A DNA stretch of 64,000 nucleotides. Source: Roseofilum capinflatum BLCC-M114. GTDB lineage: Bacteria > Cyanobacteriota > Cyanobacteriia > Cyanobacteriales > Desertifilaceae. Positions within the stretch are counted from its first letter, which is position 1, and each line of letters opens with the position of its first letter. Shown here in pieces: positions 1 to 8,879 of this stretch. The DNA lies in the NCBI RefSeq assembly GCF_030068505.1, contig NZ_JAQOSO010000082.1, positions 110,674 through 174,673 of the forward strand, given 5' to 3'. Under the pieces are notes generated by a model. It was not told the DNA's origin. It ran no database searches and saw only the letters and a program-made list of their open reading frames with translations. Made by a program: the position numbers and the translations under genes.

Positions 1-586
1 TAAATAACTGTTGTCGTTTTTCTGATAATCCAAAGGGAAAGACGGTACATTTATCACCGAGACCCCAATGTTCTTGTACATAAATTTTTTCGTCTTCATT
101 GGGAAGATTGATTAAGTCACAAGTCTCTAAGCTGCGAAGGTAGTAAGGACTTTCTTGTTTTTGTCGCCAAGAGCGCAGGGTATTAGCAATGAGATTGCCT
201 TTTTTTGTCTGGGGCCACTTCTGTTGTTCAAGTCTAGCATATTCTTCACAAAAAGCGTATAACCCCACTGATCGCGCAACAAGCAATCCCTTAAAGTTTA
301 ATTCTTCTTTAGTAAAGGGTAAATTGCCTTGATGAGCATCAATAATATCAAAGCGATGACCATTAGCTAGGATGAAATCTTTGGCTTTACTTGAGAAACT
401 AGGACGAGTGAATTCAGACCATCGTGAAGATTGACCATTAGGAAACGCATCATTAATATCAAACTTGGCCACATGATGACCCATTTTGTGGAATTCATCA
501 GCTAACTCTAGCTGTACCCTCGGTCCTCCCAGATTACGATCCCAAGGCATGTGAAGTATCATTAAAATTCTCAGGGATTGCTTCAT
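1..586 (-). CDS. Glycosyltransferase family 4, N-terminal part (runs off the window)
   Basis: The frame is open from an ATG at 586 to the window edge, so about 195 N-terminal residues are visible and the C-terminal donor-binding half is missing. The protein begins MKQSLRILMILHMPWDRNLGG, the usual GT-B opening with a hydrophobic first strand and a glycine-rich loop, followed by a segment that scans for the acceptor side. It would transfer a sugar from an activated donor during polysaccharide assembly in the cytoplasm. It starts only 2 bases after the stop of the upstream GT4 gene, so the two are probably co-transcribed and translationally coupled. The specific sugar cannot be told. Confidence 0.75.
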   Translation of the reverse strand, partial: MKQSLRILMILHMPWDRNLGGPRVQLELADEFHKMGHHVAKFDINDAFPNGQSSRWSEFTRPSFSSKAKDFILANGHRFDIIDAHQGNLPFTKEELNFKGLLVARSVGLYAFCEEYARLEQQKWPQTKKGNLIANTLRSWRQKQESPYYLRSLETCDLINLPNEDEKIYVQEHWGLGDKCTVFPFGLSEKRQQLF

Positions 587-588
587 AG

Positions 589-1695
589 TCAATTGCTAAG
601 ACCTTGGTAAAGTTCTAAGTGTTTTTTGACAACTATCGACCAACTAAAGTTATTTTCAATCCATTCTGAACAGTGGTTTTGATATTCTTCATAATTCTGG
701 GGCAATAATTGGATAAAGTGCCGCAGAGCCTCTGCTATTGCCTGACCAGAATTTTGATCCACAATTAATCCAGTTTTACCATTATTCACAAACTCATGCA
801 TTGCTCCTGCATCCGTACATATAACAGGTGTACCACACGCTTGAGATTCCAACAGCGTAAATCCCATCAATTCCGGAATTGGAGTATAGTCACCATACCA
901 CGTAGTATGCACTGAGGGCAATACTGTTACAGTTGCACTCCGATATTCATGCAGTAAGCGTTGCTCATCTGCATCCTGAACAAATTCCACTGACAGACCT
1001 TTCGCCAATTCTTTAAGATCATTGTAAAACCTTTGACTATAATCGCCCTTTACCTGACCAAGGATAGTCAGCTTATAACCCGAGGCTCCCAAGAGTTTAA
1101 ATCCATCAATTAAATAGTTAATCCCTTTATGAGGAAGCATTCGCCCAACAAATAGGATCTTTTTTTCTTTCTCAACTGTAGATGTGGGATAAAACCAGTT
1201 AGTATCAACCCCACCTTTAATAACAACTGATTTTTGACTCAATTGATCCGGGATAGTCCCCAGGGTATATTCAGATTGAGCGACTAGGTTTGTATAACAA
1301 CGGAACAACGGCAGCTTGTGATTAATAACTAGAGAACCTCCTCCACCATGATCGGTGACAAAAACGCGTTTACCAAGAGTATATCCGATCAAGCAACTTA
1401 TATCAGAAACGAGAGTATAAATCTGATGAACATGAATAACAGTTGCATTGAGTAAGGAACTGATATAGCGAAGATTGATCGCATTCATCATACTTCCGTG
1501 GATAGGAGCTTTGACCGGAAAGATTTCAATATTTAGGTTTCCTTCCTGATAACTTTGGCGCTGTGAACCGAAACTAACCAACGTTGTATCTACTTGATTG
1601 GCCATAAGGGAAGCTAGGGTACTGGCGTATCGCTCTGCTCCACCAATTAAGGATTTATTACTAAAGTATGTAGGAGTAATATAAACTGTCTTCAT
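589..1695 (-). CDS. Glycosyltransferase family 4
   Basis: A GT-B fold glycosyltransferase of 368 residues. The N-terminus MKTVYITPTYFSNKSLIGGAE has the glycine-rich GGAE loop of the acceptor domain. The C-terminal half has the donor-domain features FVGRMLPHKGINYL and an E-x7-E motif in PELMGFTLLESQACGTP. I chose the ATG at 1695 rather than the upstream ATG at 1728 because family members start right at the first beta strand. No strong ribosome binding site supports either. It probably adds one sugar to a surface polysaccharide. It is followed after 2 bases by the partial GT4 gene at the window edge. Confidence 0.85.
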   Translation of the reverse strand: MKTVYITPTYFSNKSLIGGAERYASTLASLMANQVDTTLVSFGSQRQSYQEGNLNIEIFPVKAPIHGSMMNAINLRYISSLLNATVIHVHQIYTLVSDISCLIGYTLGKRVFVTDHGGGGSLVINHKLPLFRCYTNLVAQSEYTLGTIPDQLSQKSVVIKGGVDTNWFYPTSTVEKEKKILFVGRMLPHKGINYLIDGFKLLGASGYKLTILGQVKGDYSQRFYNDLKELAKGLSVEFVQDADEQRLLHEYRSATVTVLPSVHTTWYGDYTPIPELMGFTLLESQACGTPVICTDAGAMHEFVNNGKTGLIVDQNSGQAIAEALRHFIQLLPQNYEEYQNHCSEWIENNFSWSIVVKKHLELYQGLSN

Positions 1696-1784
1696 AGAAG
1701 AAAATACAACATTGGTTTTTATGTTCAATAATTTAACTTTAAGAGCTGATTCCTAAAGGAAATCTTAAAAAGACTGGAATCCTT

Positions 1785-1880
1785 ACAGCGCTTCGCGCTG
1801 TCATGAAGTACGCGATCAGCCCGCCATCGCTGGAACTGCTGGATTGATGTTGTACCTCATAGCAGAGGAAAGTGCTGTAT
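1785..1880. repeat. Interspersed repeat patch with small palindrome
   Basis: The 257-base gap between the GT4 gene and the next gene has no credible ORF. It holds a 17-base palindrome, ACAGCGC-TTC-GCGCTGT, at 1785-1801. It also holds a motif at about 1843-1879 (catagcagaggaaagtgctg) that recurs at 32469-32502 and, in part, at 62390-62420. Related palindromes (acagcgcgaagcactgt and agcgcttcgcg) occur near 32378, 44096 and 45855. These look like short dispersed repeats of the kind common in cyanobacterial genomes. No function is implied. Confidence 0.6.
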
Positions 1881-1985
1881 ATATCAATGGTTTTAGCCTT
1901 CATTGGAACAACTTAGTATTTTAGTGAACCTCTTGCTGTTAGGCACTTTCAGCGACTTCGGGAATTAGCTCTAAATCACAATCTA

Positions 1986-2876
1986 TTACAATCTATAGTT
2001 ACGGAGCTGTGACCAACTCAAAATCTTGGTATTTAGCCATGGCATATATTCAGAAGTCCCAGCAAAATGAAGAAAATAGTTATTAATAAATGCACTTGCT
2101 AAACAAACTATTGCCATCTTCTTAGGTGGTAGAATAGAAGTTCCTCTTGTAAAACGCTTCCAAGCCCTTATTACTTTATTGTCTGGAGCTTCAGCAGGTA
2201 GGAGGAAGGGATAATCTTTGAGAAGGCATTCAGACCACAATCGATTGAATCTATAATCTAACCAGTGTACACAATTATTTTTGACAATTTCATAGGACAG
2301 ATGTTGCATCTCGCCACCATGTTCTACTGAATCTTCGTGATGGTAATAAGCTTCCTCTAAAATAGATTGGTGATGTTGAGGAGATAATACCATGACACCA
2401 CTCTGAATCATCTTATCAAATTGATCTGGTAGTCCAGAGATGGCGTAAAATTCTTGGCTCGATCGAAAAGTATTTTTCCAGCCCCAGAACTCTATGGCTC
2501 TATCTTGTAGAATTTCTATTTTTCCAGGCTCACTCCCTGGGAAATACTCACTTAGACTAGAAAACATTTCGACCGCACCTACTTTTTCTTCTGGAACCCC
2601 CTCTACTATGCAGGGAGAATTGGGATTGATCAAAATATCTGAGTCTAACCAAACTACGCGATCGTACTTTTTGACTCTTTTATCACCCAGAATTAAACAT
2701 TTTTGCCAGCAAGGAGAGCGCGACTTTCCACGTGAATATTTATCTAGGGGACTATTAATACATATTAGGTCGTAGCCCTGCAACTCAGCATATCTTTGCC
2801 AATTGGTATAGCATAGTCTGTACCAGCGTTCCAGATAAGACTGACCTATTGCTAAAGTGACAATTACTTTTTTCAT
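1986..2876 (-). CDS. Putative glycosyltransferase, GT34-like (galactosyl/mannosyl transferase fold)
   Basis: A 296-residue protein beginning MKKVIVTLAIGQSYLERWY. It has a DxD-type metal and nucleotide-sugar motif in VVWLDSDILINP at about residue 80, as in GT-A enzymes. The pattern of cytoplasmic entry, DxD, and a later conserved GVMVLSPQHH segment suggests a GT34-like or nucleotide-diphospho-sugar transferase. The start at 2876 is preferred over 2888 because its ATG overlaps the TGA of the upstream FkbM gene (ATGA), a typical coupling arrangement. It belongs to the polysaccharide operon. The sugar and the acceptor are unknown. Confidence 0.65.
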   Translation of the reverse strand: MKKVIVTLAIGQSYLERWYRLCYTNWQRYAELQGYDLICINSPLDKYSRGKSRSPCWQKCLILGDKRVKKYDRVVWLDSDILINPNSPCIVEGVPEEKVGAVEMFSSLSEYFPGSEPGKIEILQDRAIEFWGWKNTFRSSQEFYAISGLPDQFDKMIQSGVMVLSPQHHQSILEEAYYHHEDSVEHGGEMQHLSYEIVKNNCVHWLDYRFNRLWSECLLKDYPFLLPAEAPDNKVIRAWKRFTRGTSILPPKKMAIVCLASAFINNYFLHFAGTSEYMPWLNTKILSWSQLRNYRL

Positions 2877-3808
2877 GTTTCCAAACAATATGGTTTTAGT
2901 ACACTGTTTTCATCATTCAAATCATTTATCAGTGTTTTTTTATCATACGGTATAGCTAAAACATTTAAAGGTGATTCCCCTCCAATAATATAAAGTTCAT
3001 ACTTCCTATTAATTAAAAATTCAGCTAAATCTTTGCAGGTAGATCCAAAATAGTTCTGTGTTTGCTCGTTAAATTCTGTAATTATTATTGGACTATTTTT
3101 ACTGGAAAACAGCAAATTACCACCCTTTAATGCATCGATTTCATGACCCTCAATATCAATTTTTAAAAAATCAACCTCTTCAACTTTATTTTGATGGATA
3201 TAGGAGTCAATGGTAGTACATTTTACTTCACAATTTACATCTGAGTAAGTATAGGGGGTTGAGAGAGAACTAGCACCAGTACAATGACTTGATGCAAAAT
3301 ACAAGTGTCTAATTCCCTCCTGACTAGACAAGGCAAGTTGGTTAAGATAAACATTGGCAAGATTGTTGAGTTGAACACTTTTCGAAAGTAACTTAAATGT
3401 TTCAGGATCTGGCTCAAAGCTATGGACTTGACCAGTTTCACCTACAGATCTACTGGCAATTAAAGTATATTGTCCACAATGAGCACCTGCATCCATAAAA
3501 ATATCACCAGGTTTTAGCAGTTGGCTAATTATCTGTACTGTGTTTTTCTCATATACGCCATTGTGATAAATTTTAAAGCCAACTCCTAAATCATTCCAGT
3601 CCACTTTTATTCTCATATTATTGAATAATTTGGTTTGGATAGGAAAGCGATAATTCAATCTGTCTGCAACCCAGACCAATCCTGGATGTGGCGACCACCC
3701 AAACACTAAGTGTATTTTGACCCAAATTGTAATAATCAATTTACCCACTTTGGGGTATTGGCTACAAATCCAATACAATATAGATAGTCCTTTTTTTCCA
3801 ATAGTCAT
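2873..3808 (-). CDS. FkbM family SAM-dependent methyltransferase
   Basis: A 311-residue protein with the FkbM methyltransferase layout. The SAM-binding motif I is FMDAGAHCGQYTLIA at about residue 108, the acidic strand-2 region is SFEPDPETF, and the hallmark FLKIDIEGHE follows at about 213. FkbM proteins O-methylate sugars or polyketides, and in this setting methylation of a glycan is likely. A clear AGGAG lies 6-10 bases upstream of the ATG at 3808. A hydrophobic N-terminal stretch (LSILYWICSQ...IITIWVKIHLVF) suggests membrane association. The stop overlaps the start of the following GT34-like gene. Confidence 0.85.
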   Translation of the reverse strand: MTIGKKGLSILYWICSQYPKVGKLIITIWVKIHLVFGWSPHPGLVWVADRLNYRFPIQTKLFNNMRIKVDWNDLGVGFKIYHNGVYEKNTVQIISQLLKPGDIFMDAGAHCGQYTLIASRSVGETGQVHSFEPDPETFKLLSKSVQLNNLANVYLNQLALSSQEGIRHLYFASSHCTGASSLSTPYTYSDVNCEVKCTTIDSYIHQNKVEEVDFLKIDIEGHEIDALKGGNLLFSSKNSPIIITEFNEQTQNYFGSTCKDLAEFLINRKYELYIIGGESPLNVLAIPYDKKTLINDLNDENSVLKPYCLET

Positions 3809-3885
3809 TTTTTTCTCCTGTTGTTTTACTCAAAATTCGAGTGAGCTATTAAATATTCGAGATCTCGATCTATTTATGACTGCTA

Positions 3886-5106
3886 TTAGTTTATATTTGC
3901 TATACTCAAAAGCTTTGATAAACTCTCTAGATCCACCATAATATCTTCTCTTACATGATCAGGATCGAGGTATTCAGGTGGCCTCTCACCTTTACCAATT
4001 AAGTAGTAGTATTCTAATCCTACCTGATTTGCCAGTGTCCAGAAAAACACTCTTACGTAATTCGGAGAGTACAATTCAATTATTTTGCATCCCCTTTGAC
4101 AAAATACTATATTACTCAATCCAGCACCATGAGGACTAACAACAATTTCAACGTCTGAAAAAACTCTGACTTGTTCAGATACGGTCATTGTTTCTAAAAT
4201 TAAACTCTCAAAGCCAAGTTTTTTGATAAATTCAATCACTTCTGCTTCATTAATCACCTGGCGATAACTAGCTTTAGCGCGACTGATGTAGATGCGCCTT
4301 GAACTTATCGATCGGTTCCCATTGCTTGTGTTCAAAAACGCTTTTCTTAAAAACTCACACGCCCATAAAGGTGGATTACCTGTTACTCCCACTAAAGACG
4401 GTACAAATAGTTCTTCAGCTTTTATATGAGGATACCTATAGCTCTCTAAAAGTTTTCTCTCTGGAATTCCTAATATCAATAGCATTTCTTTATGATAAGA
4501 CTGTTCAAAGGTGTTTACTAAAAAATAATCAATCTCACTTATATCCACTCCTGCACAGTTGAGAATATGAATTCGTGGCACTACATCAAACATAAAATGA
4601 TAGTAGTTATGACCAGCCGTAGCTGTTAACACAGCAACTTTTCCTGGGATTTTTCTTAATGGTGGAAACTTGAGTTGATTTAAAGCTGAGTGGCATTTTA
4701 AGTTTGGGATAAATTCTACAGACACATCGGCTAAGAGACTATCGTCTGGAGCGATCACTGAGCCACTAAAACTGTAGCATCTTCCTTCAGGAATTAAGAC
4801 AAAAAATGTTTTTGGAGAATCGAATTGATACTCTTTCCTAAATTCCCAATGAATATTATTATCTAATCCTATAGGTCTCTTTCTAAAAATTCTATGCTGT
4901 GGATAAAGTGCTTTATATATTAGTGTTTTTTTGGAGTGTTTATTTTGCAAATATTTAGACAAATTTTCTACCCAATCTGAAGTTGTTTGATACACTCTTT
5001 TAGGAGAACCCAAAAATTCAGAGCTGACAGGCAATAATTTCAGGACTTTGATAATCAAAGTTCGCCAAAAGTAAGACTTAGTTAGTTTGATTAATACTGG
5101 AAACAT
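3886..5106 (-). CDS. GT61 family glycosyltransferase (DUF563), copy A
   Basis: A 406-residue protein of the DUF563/GT61 family, recognised by the C-terminal block VVSPHGAGLSNIVFCQRG followed by KIIELYSPNYV and by TATAGHNYYHFMFDVVPR in the middle. GT61 enzymes transfer pentoses or N-acetylglucosamine in plants and animals. Bacterial members sit in capsule and O-antigen clusters. A paralogue lies at 13463-14710. The two share the N-terminal LPVSSE-LG block and most of the conserved motifs but have diverged throughout. It lies downstream of the Wzt copy A gene, 211 bases away. Confidence 0.85.
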   Translation of the reverse strand: MFPVLIKLTKSYFWRTLIIKVLKLLPVSSEFLGSPKRVYQTTSDWVENLSKYLQNKHSKKTLIYKALYPQHRIFRKRPIGLDNNIHWEFRKEYQFDSPKTFFVLIPEGRCYSFSGSVIAPDDSLLADVSVEFIPNLKCHSALNQLKFPPLRKIPGKVAVLTATAGHNYYHFMFDVVPRIHILNCAGVDISEIDYFLVNTFEQSYHKEMLLILGIPERKLLESYRYPHIKAEELFVPSLVGVTGNPPLWACEFLRKAFLNTSNGNRSISSRRIYISRAKASYRQVINEAEVIEFIKKLGFESLILETMTVSEQVRVFSDVEIVVSPHGAGLSNIVFCQRGCKIIELYSPNYVRVFFWTLANQVGLEYYYLIGKGERPPEYLDPDHVREDIMVDLESLSKLLSIANIN

Positions 5107-5317
5107 TTGTTATTCGATCGTTTTTTTACGTAGACGGGGACTTAACACTCCAAGAATAGACGGGCTTCAGCTATAACCATTGAAATTTAATCTGTTTTAC
5201 CACCTAGTTGAGCTGACCATTGTTGAGACATTAATCTTAGTACCATAAGAACGATTATGATAACTACTGTTCTTAGTTCTAATCATAGTAGCATTAAATT
5301 ACATTTATTTTGTTTAC

Positions 5318-6553
5318 TTACTTAACAATCTTAAAATCAAGCTTTACAAATCCCCTAACTTCTTTTGGATAAGGAACTATCTTATTTATATCACAAGCCC
5401 TAACATTAATTGTTAATAAATCTAAGAAATCTTTATATATTTCATCAGCACGAATATATAAACCCATTCGGTAACTTCCTTCGATTAAATAAAACGATTT
5501 TATTTTAATAGTTGTTTGATTAATTTCTGATACTATGTATTTAGTATCAGGTTGTCTAAGATCTAAAATTGCTACCCTAGTCCCTAAACATGAGTAGATA
5601 AGTACAGCAACTTCTTCTATTTGAGTCAGTTCAACTGCTTCAAATACTAACTTAATTTCTAATTCTGATCCACTGACGACAGGATTAGGCGAACAACTTA
5701 ATTGTTTAAGAAATAAGTTTTTGCCCAATTTAACACGGTTATTTTCGTTGATCTCCATTTTATCTTGATAAAGCATCATATATCGTTCAATGTTATTTCC
5801 GACGGAACCTTTCCCAATAACTTGGCCAGAACTTAAATGTAAAGCACTAGTACATAACCCAGAAATTGCTGCCATATTATGACTAACAAATATTACCGTT
5901 CTGCCTTCTTTTTGAGCTACATCTTCCATTTTCCCTAAACATTTCTCCTGGAACTGCAAATCACCGACTGCAAGGACTTCATCAACAATTAGAATTTCTG
6001 GTTCCAAATGTGCAGCAACTGAGAATGCTAACCTGACATACATTCCAGATGAGTAACGCTTCACTGGGGTATCTAGAAACTTTTCAACTTCTGCAAAAGC
6101 TACAATTTCATCAAACTTTTTCTTAATCTCTACCTTACTCATCCCTAAAATTGCGCCATTGAGGTAGATATTTTCTCTGCCCGTAAGCTCTGGATGAAAG
6201 CCAGTACCAACTTCTAATAAACTGGCAACTCTACCTTTAATATTAATTCTACCTGTTGTTGGTTCAGTGATACGGCTTAAAATTTTTAGTAAAGTTGATT
6301 TTCCTGCACCATTCCGACCAATTATACCAACTCGATCGCCTCTATTAATCTCAAACGAGACATCTTTCAAAGCCCAGAAATCCTCCCGTGAGGGGCTTTC
6401 CAGCTTTTGAACTCCTCCTTTTACTAGAGTACGTCCCAAAGATTTAACGCCGTTGGTAATTACATCTCTCAGAGCAGCATAGGGTTCTTGTTGCTGATGA
6501 CGAATTAAGTATTTTTTACCTAAGTTCTCAACTCGGATTATCGGTTCAGACAC
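5318..6553 (-). CDS. Polysaccharide ABC exporter ATPase (Wzt-like), copy A
   Basis: A 411-residue ATP-binding subunit of an O-antigen or capsule exporter. Walker A is GRNGAGKST at about 79-87, the signature is YSSGM at about 168, Walker B is ILIVDEVLAVGD at about 187-198, and the switch His follows in FVSHN. The C-terminal 170 residues form a Wzt-type extension that in this family binds the glycan to be exported. The start is a GTG at 6553 preceded by AAAGGAGGG, a strong Shine-Dalgarno. About 400 bases of the ATPase region are apparently identical to copy B at 11054-12325, while the C-terminal domains differ completely. Its own permease (6591-6926) is broken, so it may depend on the intact permease at 12346-13176. 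Confidence 0.9.
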   Translation of the reverse strand: MSEPIIRVENLGKKYLIRHQQQEPYAALRDVITNGVKSLGRTLVKGGVQKLESPSREDFWALKDVSFEINRGDRVGIIGRNGAGKSTLLKILSRITEPTTGRINIKGRVASLLEVGTGFHPELTGRENIYLNGAILGMSKVEIKKKFDEIVAFAEVEKFLDTPVKRYSSGMYVRLAFSVAAHLEPEILIVDEVLAVGDLQFQEKCLGKMEDVAQKEGRTVIFVSHNMAAISGLCTSALHLSSGQVIGKGSVGNNIERYMMLYQDKMEINENNRVKLGKNLFLKQLSCSPNPVVSGSELEIKLVFEAVELTQIEEVAVLIYSCLGTRVAILDLRQPDTKYIVSEINQTTIKIKSFYLIEGSYRMGLYIRADEIYKDFLDLLTINVRACDINKIVPYPKEVRGFVKLDFKIVK

Positions 6554-6590
6554 GCTTGTAAATCCCTCCTTTATTAAATATTAAATTACA

Positions 6591-6926
6591 TCAGCAAAAG
6601 TTACGTTCCATCTTGCGGAAATACCAGACACCGCCTATACACAGGTATCCTACTAAAATTACGGACAATACGAAGCCAGGTAGGTAAAGTTGAGCATTGC
6701 CTAAGATAGCCCAGCGAAATCCGTAGACTATAGTAAAAACAACCATGGTTAAAAAGGGTCGAATTAAGGCCCAAGAAACACCGATCGCCGTTTGCTTGTA
6801 CCGAACCAGGATATCTCGCCATGCCAAGAAGTAGAATAACTCGCGGTAGCGCCACAGGTTTTTCCAATATTCCCGCTCTGTCCTTCCGACTTCTATTACA
6901 ATTTCCGTTTGACTGGAATAACTCAT
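6591..6926 (-). pseudogene. Wzm-like ABC exporter permease, internally deleted
   Basis: This 111-codon frame matches both ends of the intact permease at 12346-13176. The first about 68 residues (MSYSSQTEIVIE...FTIV) and the C-terminal block FRWAILGNAQLYLPGF agree almost residue for residue. A 486-base internal segment (intact-copy coordinates about 12489-12974, 162 codons) is missing in frame. That removes most of the transmembrane helices. One inserted base near the end also changes the tail from MERTFADVI to MERNFC. It keeps at most two or three membrane segments and cannot be a normal six-helix ABC-2 permease. Confidence 0.9.
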
Positions 6927-7125
6927 ATGATCGCCTATGACTCTAGAAAAAGAAAACGCTAACCTGGGAAGATATCAATAACTATTAACCGTAGACCTTA
7001 GCACAACTTGAGGAAAATTTCCAAACTGTGTAATCCGGTTACATCTGCTTGCCATCTGTATACAGTGGTGGAACCTCCATTTCCAGATTACCCTCAAAAA
7101 AAGTTGATCTTAACTTCTAATACTG

Positions 7126-7495
7126 ATCCGGATTACCCCTTTTACCATTTACAATACGTTCGCCATTTTCCCGTAGGTTGGGTTGAACGAAGTGAAACCA
7201 AACGCATTCGTTGGGTTTCGTTCCTCAACCCAACCTACGAATCAAGGCATTTTTGGTTTTGGCGAAGGTATTGCATTTATAAATGCTTTGCCCTGACAAT
7301 CAGTCGCGGGAGAAATACCCACAACACTAATCTCTGGGTGAGCGTTAAGCATGATGGATGGCATCATGGGAGTGGGAGAAGCCCTACCTTTTCCATGGGA
7401 GGCAAAAGCCAGACAACTGGAGTGATTGTAGCAGCTTTGGAGCAAATTGTACCGATTCTCCAAATACTAAAGGTGAAACTGGGCAGTCCCGATTG
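7126..7495 (+). pseudogene. Remnant of dipeptide epimerase (DgcA-like) gene
   Basis: This stretch aligns by eye with the start of the intact epimerase at 14844. Shared blocks include ctttgccctga at about 7286 and the long match ggaggcaaaagccagacaac at about 7398, continuing to attctcc near 7465. A short later block, aaggtgaaactgggcagtcc, matches the KVKLGSPEG-coding region near 15320. The middle of the gene is deleted, a hairpin repeat is inserted at 7172-7239, and the reading frame is lost. It is a dead copy in the same orientation and order as the intact operon. Confidence 0.9.
7172..7239. repeat. Long hairpin repeat inserted in the epimerase remnant
   Basis: The outer arms cgtaggttgggttga (7172-7186) and tcaacccaacctacg (7225-7239) are perfect inverted repeats. 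The inner part also pairs in places (gaaaccaaacgcattcg against ttgggtttcg). The sequence type is a dispersed palindrome common in cyanobacterial genomes, possibly a non-autonomous mobile repeat. The intact operon at 14850-14880 lacks it, so it was inserted after the duplication. Confidence 0.85.
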
Positions 7496-7600
7496 AAGCC
7501 AATCGTGCGTGCGATCACCCAGATCCAAACCCTCACCGGACTTCCCTATACCGACTCCATCCGCTATAATACTGATGGACTCCTAGATGGCGTTCCATAA
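7496..7600 (+). pseudogene. Remnant of the 3' end of the DUF1611 (DgcN-like) gene
   Basis: The last about 30 codons of the intact DUF1611 gene (16850-16941) recur here. The peptide LTGLPYTDSIRYNTDGLLDG corresponds to LTGLPCTDPIRYNANRLLDA in the intact protein, and both end at the same stop position. All upstream sequence of the gene is missing, having been joined to the epimerase remnant. It is a decayed tail with no independent start. Confidence 0.9.
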
Positions 7601-7612
7601 CTCAACATCTGG

Positions 7613-7812
7613 ATGATTAATCCTTCATTGTTCCCAAGGCCAATTTTATCTCTCTTCTGTTAAACTGGGAAATTCTGACGAATTTCCGCCATTACAGCCC
7701 GCGATCACGAACGAAAGAATCAGGGTTTCACCCCCCTTTTTCCGAAAGTGATAGAAGAGGGATATTCTAGGAGCTATCCTGTTCACCCTCTGTGCTTTTG
7801 GCTATTGGACAA
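7613..7812 (+). pseudogene. Remnant of the 5' end of the DUF819 membrane protein gene
   Basis: Two blocks match the start of the intact DUF819 gene at 16954. Bases 7613-7640 (atgattaatccttcattg...gccaatttta) match the first codons, and 7763-7812 (attctaggagctatcctg...ggctattggacaaacaaac) match the following ones. About 120 unrelated bases separate the blocks. The frame is broken and the gene ends where the polysaccharide cargo begins. This marks the right edge of the recognisable duplication copy. Confidence 0.85.
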
Positions 7813-7876
7813 ACAAACTCTCCAATATCATCACTCGTAATTCATTTTATCTTACAGTCTTGGTTTATTAGCTGCA

Positions 7877-8869
7877 ATGAAGAACTTCTTTTCTCAGATT
7901 TATCAAAGATGGTTGAAGTCGAGAATTCGCATTTATACTTCTCGATTACAATCGAAACACAAAACGATCTTACAGAAAGAAATTAATCAGATGAGAGGTT
8001 GTAAACAACACACTTGTTACACAAATCATCCCAAATTGTCAATCATCGTACAGTTTTTTAACAACAGGCAGAATATAGATAGTATTATCAAATCTCTGCG
8101 ATTAACAACGGCAGAAGAAATTATTGTAATTGATGATGGCTCTATAGATGGATCTTATCAAGATTGGCTCAAACACCTAGATAGACCCAATGATTTTTTA
8201 TTACGTTGTAATGATTTGTTTGAGGTTAGAACTTATGACCGTGCTATAAGTATGGCTCGAGGAGAATTTGTTTGTTTGTTACAAGATGATGATATGCTAC
8301 CAGATAATAATAAATGGATAGAAGATGCGTTAACTTTATTTGAAATTTATCCAGATTTGATTATGCTTGGAGGACGAGATGGTATAGATACTATGATGGC
8401 TGAACCTAATGATTCTTACGAAGAACAGGAGTATAGACAGATTGGAAATATAATTGAATGTCCTGGTTTGCATAAATTGCGTATTTATTCCAAACCTTGC
8501 TATAGAGAACCAGTCTCTGGTATTCCATTCATGTTTACAATGTCTGTTAATAGAGCGCCAACATTTCTGAGAAGAACTGAATTTCTAAAAATTGGTGGAA
8601 TTAATCAAAAATATGCTCCTTTTCAATTTGATGATGATGAGGCAGGTATAAGAGCTTGGTTGTCTGGGTACAAAGTTGGCTTTTATGCTTGCCCATTTAT
8701 TAGAGGTTTTGAAGTTGGAGGAATGAGTTTATATAACCGTAATAAAATCAAAGAGCAATCAGTGATTAATATCAAACAGCTTTACCGGGATTACTGCGAA
8801 CACATTGCTAATGGGCATCTGCAAAACCTTGTTGATACTGCCAATAGAGTGTTAATTTCTGATCAATAA
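7877..8869 (+). CDS. Glycosyltransferase family 2
   Basis: A 330-residue GT-A enzyme. The N-terminal third has LSIIVQFFNNRQNIDSIIKS and IIVIDDGSIDGS, the classic GT2 nucleotide-binding start, followed by ARGEFVCLLQDDDMLP with the acidic metal-binding residues. It would add a sugar from a nucleotide donor to the growing glycan. It is the only plus-strand gene inside the minus-strand cluster and ends 10 bases before the convergent GT4 gene. The codon composition is AT-rich like the rest of the cluster. The start at 7877 lacks a clear ribosome binding site. Confidence 0.85.
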   Translation: MKNFFSQIYQRWLKSRIRIYTSRLQSKHKTILQKEINQMRGCKQHTCYTNHPKLSIIVQFFNNRQNIDSIIKSLRLTTAEEIIVIDDGSIDGSYQDWLKHLDRPNDFLLRCNDLFEVRTYDRAISMARGEFVCLLQDDDMLPDNNKWIEDALTLFEIYPDLIMLGGRDGIDTMMAEPNDSYEEQEYRQIGNIIECPGLHKLRIYSKPCYREPVSGIPFMFTMSVNRAPTFLRRTEFLKIGGINQKYAPFQFDDDEAGIRAWLSGYKVGFYACPFIRGFEVGGMSLYNRNKIKEQSVINIKQLYRDYCEHIANGHLQNLVDTANRVLISDQ

Positions 8870-8879
8870 TAGCCATTAA

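Noticed and set aside
7008..7496. Plus-strand frame of 162 codons
   Set aside because: It passes through the hairpin repeat and the epimerase remnant in an unrelated frame, with no protein resemblance. The region is explained by the fossil copy.
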